A stretch of DNA of 17,605 nt from positions 1 through 17,605 of the forward strand of contig NZ_DIUM01000040.1 of the NCBI RefSeq assembly GCF_002423035.1, read 5' to 3'. Of this stretch, positions 15,361 to 17,605 are shown in pieces (the first letter of the stretch is position 1; every line of letters begins with the position of its first letter). Under the pieces are notes generated by a model, which was not told where the DNA came from, made no database searches, and saw only the letters and a program-made list of their open reading frames with translations. The stretch is from Thiocapsa sp. UBA6158 (lineage in GTDB: Bacteria; Pseudomonadota; Gammaproteobacteria; Chromatiales; Chromatiaceae). The translations under genes were made by a program, and so were the position numbers.

Positions 15361-15780
15361 GTCCTCCTCGGCAAGCAGCCCTCGAGCCGGCGTGTCAGTC
15401 GAGAAGCGTGCGCAGTAGGTCAAGGTAGCGGTCCGAGCGAGAACCGGCGAATCGCAGGCCTGATTCATAACCCAAACCCTCGATGTCGGCGAGGCCGCGG
15501 GGCAGATCCGCAAACCCCGAGTCCGAAGCTCGACGCGCGAGCGCCTACTGAGCAGCCTGCTCGGCCGGGCGATCGGCCCTGCCCTCTGCCGGCGCGCCAA
15601 GCTCCCGGGATCCAGGTCGCCTGCCGGAAGCCGACGCAAAGCCGCCTCCAGGCTCGGCCAGCGCCGGGGCCAGACCCGGATACGCACGAGGGCAAAGATC
15701 AGGAGTCAGAGCGCCGACGCAGTAAGCACGTCGACGAGGAGCTGAACGGTCAGGTGCGCTCACCTAGCCTGCGCCGGCGG
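15361..15780. other. Gene-poor spacer inside the signalling locus
   Basis: This is most of the gap between the HD-GYP gene stop and the kinase. Besides the HPt-like fragment it holds only broken minus-strand frames separated by stops, with an Arg/Ala/Gly-rich composition. An open plus-strand frame continues into the antisense of the HD-GYP gene and is a shadow. The picture fits decayed coding DNA. Confidence 0.4.
15395..15545 (-). pseudogene. Decayed HPt-domain fragment
   Basis: On the minus strand, the frame after the TAG near 15546-15550 reads through DLPRGLADIEGLGYESGLRF and AGSRSDRYLDLLRTLLD to a TGA at 15395-15397. It aligns with the N-terminal part of the HPt domain of the neighbouring kinase (LREIPALDVARGLR, REALYLSLLETF): Leu, Ile, GLR, Arg, YL and LL recur at the same spacing. 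The phosphoacceptor helix (HTLKG) is missing and upstream sequence has an in-frame stop. It may be the remnant of another hybrid kinase or HPt protein once located between the HD-GYP regulator and the present kinase. Confidence 0.35.
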
Positions 15781-16974
15781 CTATACGCCGTGCAAGGCAT
15801 CCGGGTAACGCGCCGCGATTTCCGCGAAGCGCTCGCGACAGGCCAGATACGCGTCCACGATCGCGGGATCGAAATGGCTCCCGGACCCGTCGCGGATGAT
15901 TTGGGTCACCTCGTCCAAGGCGATCGGTGGTTTGTAGACGCGACGACTCATCAAGGCATCGAAGACGTCGGCCAAGGCCATCAGTCGCGCCGATACCGGG
16001 ATCGCGTCGCCGGCAAGCCCCGAGGGATAGCCCGAGCCGTCCCATTTTTCGTGGTGGCCGAGCGCGATCTCGCTCGCGATCCGCAGAAAGGTAAAGGCTT
16101 CCGGGGCTCGGTCGGCCTCGAGGTCACCCGCCTCCGTGACGGCTTGCTCCATCGCCGTCTCGATCGCGCAAGCGCCGATGGCCGCGTGTGTTCGCATGAT
16201 CTCCATCTCGTCGGCAGTGAGCGGCCCGGGCTTGAGCAGGATCGCATCCGGGATGCCGACCTTGCCGATATCGTGAAGAGGCGCCGCCTTGACCGTCAGC
16301 TCCAGACGCGATCCTGCCAGCGCCTCTTTAAAGCGCGCCTGATCGGCGAGGTGACGGGCCAGGATTTCGACGTAGAGCTGCGTGCGGATGATGTGCTGCC
16401 CGGTTTCCTTGTCGCGCACCTCGGCCAGGTTGGCAAGGGCGCGGATGCTGAGATCCTGAATCAGCAGGTTGTCTCGCATACGGCGCGCAACTTCCGCCTC
16501 CAGCCAGGAATTTTCGGCCGCCAGCCGATCGCGGGCTTCTTTGAGCTCGAGCTGGGTCCGCACCCTCGCCAGTGTCACGACCGGATTGATAGGCTTGGTG
16601 ATGTAATCCACCGCACCGAGAGAAAGTCCCAGCTCCTCGCTCTCGGCGGCGTCCATCGCGGTAATGAAGATCACCGGGATGCTCGCGGTCGCAGTGTCGG
16701 CGCGAAGTCGCTTGAGCACTTCGTAACCGTCGATTCCCGGCATCATCACATCCAGGAGGATGAGGTCGGGCGAGGGCGGCGAGCTCGCCGCGCGCAGGGC
16801 ACCCTCGCCCGAATTCGCAACCCGTACCCGGTAGAACGGCTGCAACAGCTCGCCGAGAACGCTGAGGTTCTGAGGCGTATCGTCGACAATCAGGATGGTG
16901 CGTAAAAGCGCGGTGCCCGACGGCGTCGGCGATGGCGCCACGTCGGGTCCTTGACGGAAAGGGTCCGTAAGCAT
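15781..16974 (-). CDS. Response regulator with HD-GYP domain (predicted c-di-GMP phosphodiesterase)
   Basis: The 397-residue protein has an N-terminal receiver domain (about 25-145). Its acidic patch is in LIVDDT, the phosphoacceptor is Asp75 in LILLDVMMPG, the conserved Thr is in FITA and the Lys is in TKP. A helical linker (about 145-175) follows, then an HD-GYP domain (about 180-385). That domain has metal-binding His234-Asp235 (APLHDIGKVGIPD), a later HH pair (307-308) and the GYP signature (WDGSGYPSGL, 311-320). All hallmark residues are present, so active hydrolysis of c-di-GMP, as by RpfG-type proteins, is expected. AGAGGA (16983-16988) lies 8 nt before ATG 16974. It is the first gene of the minus-strand locus and is followed after about 510 bp by the hybrid kinase, whose HPt could phosphorylate it. 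Confidence 0.92.
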   Translation of the reverse strand: MLTDPFRQGPDVAPSPTPSGTALLRTILIVDDTPQNLSVLGELLQPFYRVRVANSGEGALRAASSPPSPDLILLDVMMPGIDGYEVLKRLRADTATASIPVIFITAMDAAESEELGLSLGAVDYITKPINPVVTLARVRTQLELKEARDRLAAENSWLEAEVARRMRDNLLIQDLSIRALANLAEVRDKETGQHIIRTQLYVEILARHLADQARFKEALAGSRLELTVKAAPLHDIGKVGIPDAILLKPGPLTADEMEIMRTHAAIGACAIETAMEQAVTEAGDLEADRAPEAFTFLRIASEIALGHHEKWDGSGYPSGLAGDAIPVSARLMALADVFDALMSRRVYKPPIALDEVTQIIRDGSGSHFDPAIVDAYLACRERFAEIAARYPDALHGV

Positions 16975-17301
16975 CTGATGATTCCTCTACGGATGGCAGG
17001 CCGAGGTGCCTGTTCGCCCACTCGCTGCAACGGAATCAACTCTGCGTGACCCGAAATCCTCACTGCCGAGGCGACCCGAAGTGCGAGAGCCGGATGGAAT
17101 GGCCGTCAGAGGTCAGCGAGATTAAAAATGTTCCCAACGCCCCCGTTCGAGAACTGTAAAGCAATATTTTTTAAACACAAGGGTTCAAACTCAACCGCGT
17201 CCCCGCGAAGGGCCGTGGATGCACCAAACGCCGAGCTCTCTCGCAAGTGAGCATCTCACTCCGGACGCGGTTTCACCTGTTCACCCAACCAGGAGCCCTG
17301 C
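16975..17301. other. Divergent intergenic region with AT-rich patch
   Basis: This 327-bp region lies between the HD-GYP gene (minus) and the radical SAM gene (plus). At about 17120-17190 it carries an unusually AT-rich stretch for this genome (ATTAAAAATG, AATATTTTTTAAACACAA). On the minus strand TTGAAC and TATTGC with 16-bp spacing could be a promoter for the HD-GYP gene. A 10-bp inverted repeat (17193-17202 and 17263-17272) follows. AGGAG at 17291-17295 serves the radical SAM gene. Confidence 0.45.
17193..17272. repeat. 80-bp segment bounded by 10-bp inverted repeats; contains dispersed motif copy 2
   Basis: AACCGCGTCC (17193-17202) is the exact reverse complement of GGACGCGGTT (17263-17272). 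The left arm begins the motif AACCGCGTCCCCGCGAAG shared with 7342-7360. The segment resembles the 7230-7318 element in size and design but has different ends. It lies in the leader of the radical SAM gene, ending 30 bp before its ATG. Confidence 0.5.
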
Positions 17302-17605
17302 ATGCCGACCCCGATCGTCCTCGCCACCCTAAACGCGCGCTATGCGCATGCCTCGCTGGCGTTGCGGTATTTGCGGGCGAATCTGGGGCCGCTGCGCGAG
17401 GTCAGCAGGCTGTGCGAGTTTGTGCTGGGCGCGGCTCCCGAGGAGGTCGTCGCGCAGGTGCTGGCCGAACGACCGCGGATCGTGGGGTTGTCGGTCTATA
17501 TCTGGAACGTCGAGCCCTTGACGCGGGTTGTCGCCTTGCTCAAGGAGACGGCTCCGGGTGTGGTGATCGTGCTCGGTGGCCCGGAGGTGAGTCACGAGGT
17601 CGAGT
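17302..17605 (+). CDS. B12-binding domain radical SAM protein, N-terminal part (cut by window edge)
   Basis: The first 101 codons are present and open to the edge. They begin MPTPIVLATLNARYAHASLALRY and include FVLGAAPEEVVAQVL, PRIVGLSVYIWNVEPLTRVV and VVIVLGGPEVSHEVE. This matches the N-terminal cobalamin-binding domain of the B12-binding radical SAM family (those with a C-terminal DUF4080). The radical SAM CxxxCxxC motif would lie beyond the window. The reaction is unknown for most members. AGGAG at 17291-17295 lies 6 nt before the ATG. Confidence 0.85.
   Translation, partial: MPTPIVLATLNARYAHASLALRYLRANLGPLREVSRLCEFVLGAAPEEVVAQVLAERPRIVGLSVYIWNVEPLTRVVALLKETAPGVVIVLGGPEVSHEVE

Noticed and set aside
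15298..16905. 535-residue plus-strand open frame opposite the HD-GYP gene
   Set aside because: It is antisense to a clear REC/HD-GYP protein, has no family-like motifs and reflects GC-rich third-position bias.
17193..17301. Cobalamin riboswitch upstream of the B12-binding radical SAM gene
   Set aside because: I could not identify the conserved B12-box core, and B12-dependent enzymes are not necessarily riboswitch controlled; only an inverted repeat is evident.

Overview
The window is high-GC gammaproteobacterial chromosome. The gene order lptM-lysA-dapF-DUF484-xerC is a classical gammaproteobacterial arrangement. The GC-rich coding style, the large sensory proteins and the B12-binding radical SAM protein would fit a purple sulfur bacterium (Chromatiaceae-like). 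That lineage is an inference from general character; no marker gene here proves it.

Layout: (a) 1-270 holds no convincing gene, only a possible nine-codon VapC start. (b) 271-2030, minus strand: a two-gene operon with a short TolC-like outer-membrane efflux protein and a short HlyD-type periplasmic adaptor, overlapping by 4 nt and lacking an inner-membrane pump in view. (c) 2387-3253, plus: a secreted protein with two META (HslJ-like) domains. (d) 3348-3397: a perfect 50-bp palindrome, followed by the housekeeping cluster lptM, lysA, an orphan SAM methyltransferase, dapF, DUF484 and xerC (3446-8316). The methyltransferase lies between the last two genes of lysine biosynthesis and overlaps lysA. 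Between DUF484 and xerC is an 89-bp element with 13-bp perfect terminal inverted repeats, then an AT-rich patch and a heptamer tandem repeat. (e) 8413-9102, plus: a solitary sulfotransferase. (f) 9269-10054, minus: a DUF2189 membrane protein. (g) 10556-11524, plus: a metallo-beta-lactamase-fold hydrolase.

(h) 11616-16974, minus: a signalling locus. A REC/HD-GYP response regulator (predicted c-di-GMP phosphodiesterase) lies upstream of a 1217-residue hybrid histidine kinase with the order signal peptide, solute-binding sensor, TM, coiled coil, PAS, HisKA, HATPase, REC, REC, HPt. About 510 bp between them contain what looks like a decayed HPt domain and a 26-codon ORF ending 10 bp before the kinase start. 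The pair probably links sensing of a periplasmic solute to c-di-GMP turnover. (i) 16975-17301 is a divergent intergenic region with an AT-rich patch and a 10-bp inverted repeat. (j) From 17302 the window runs into a B12-binding radical SAM protein truncated by the edge.

No tRNA, rRNA, CRISPR array, intact insertion sequence or prophage was seen. The most unusual signals are the 50-bp palindrome, the MITE-like element that supplies the DUF484 stop codon, the methyltransferase embedded in the lysine operon, and the decayed HPt segment in the signalling locus.
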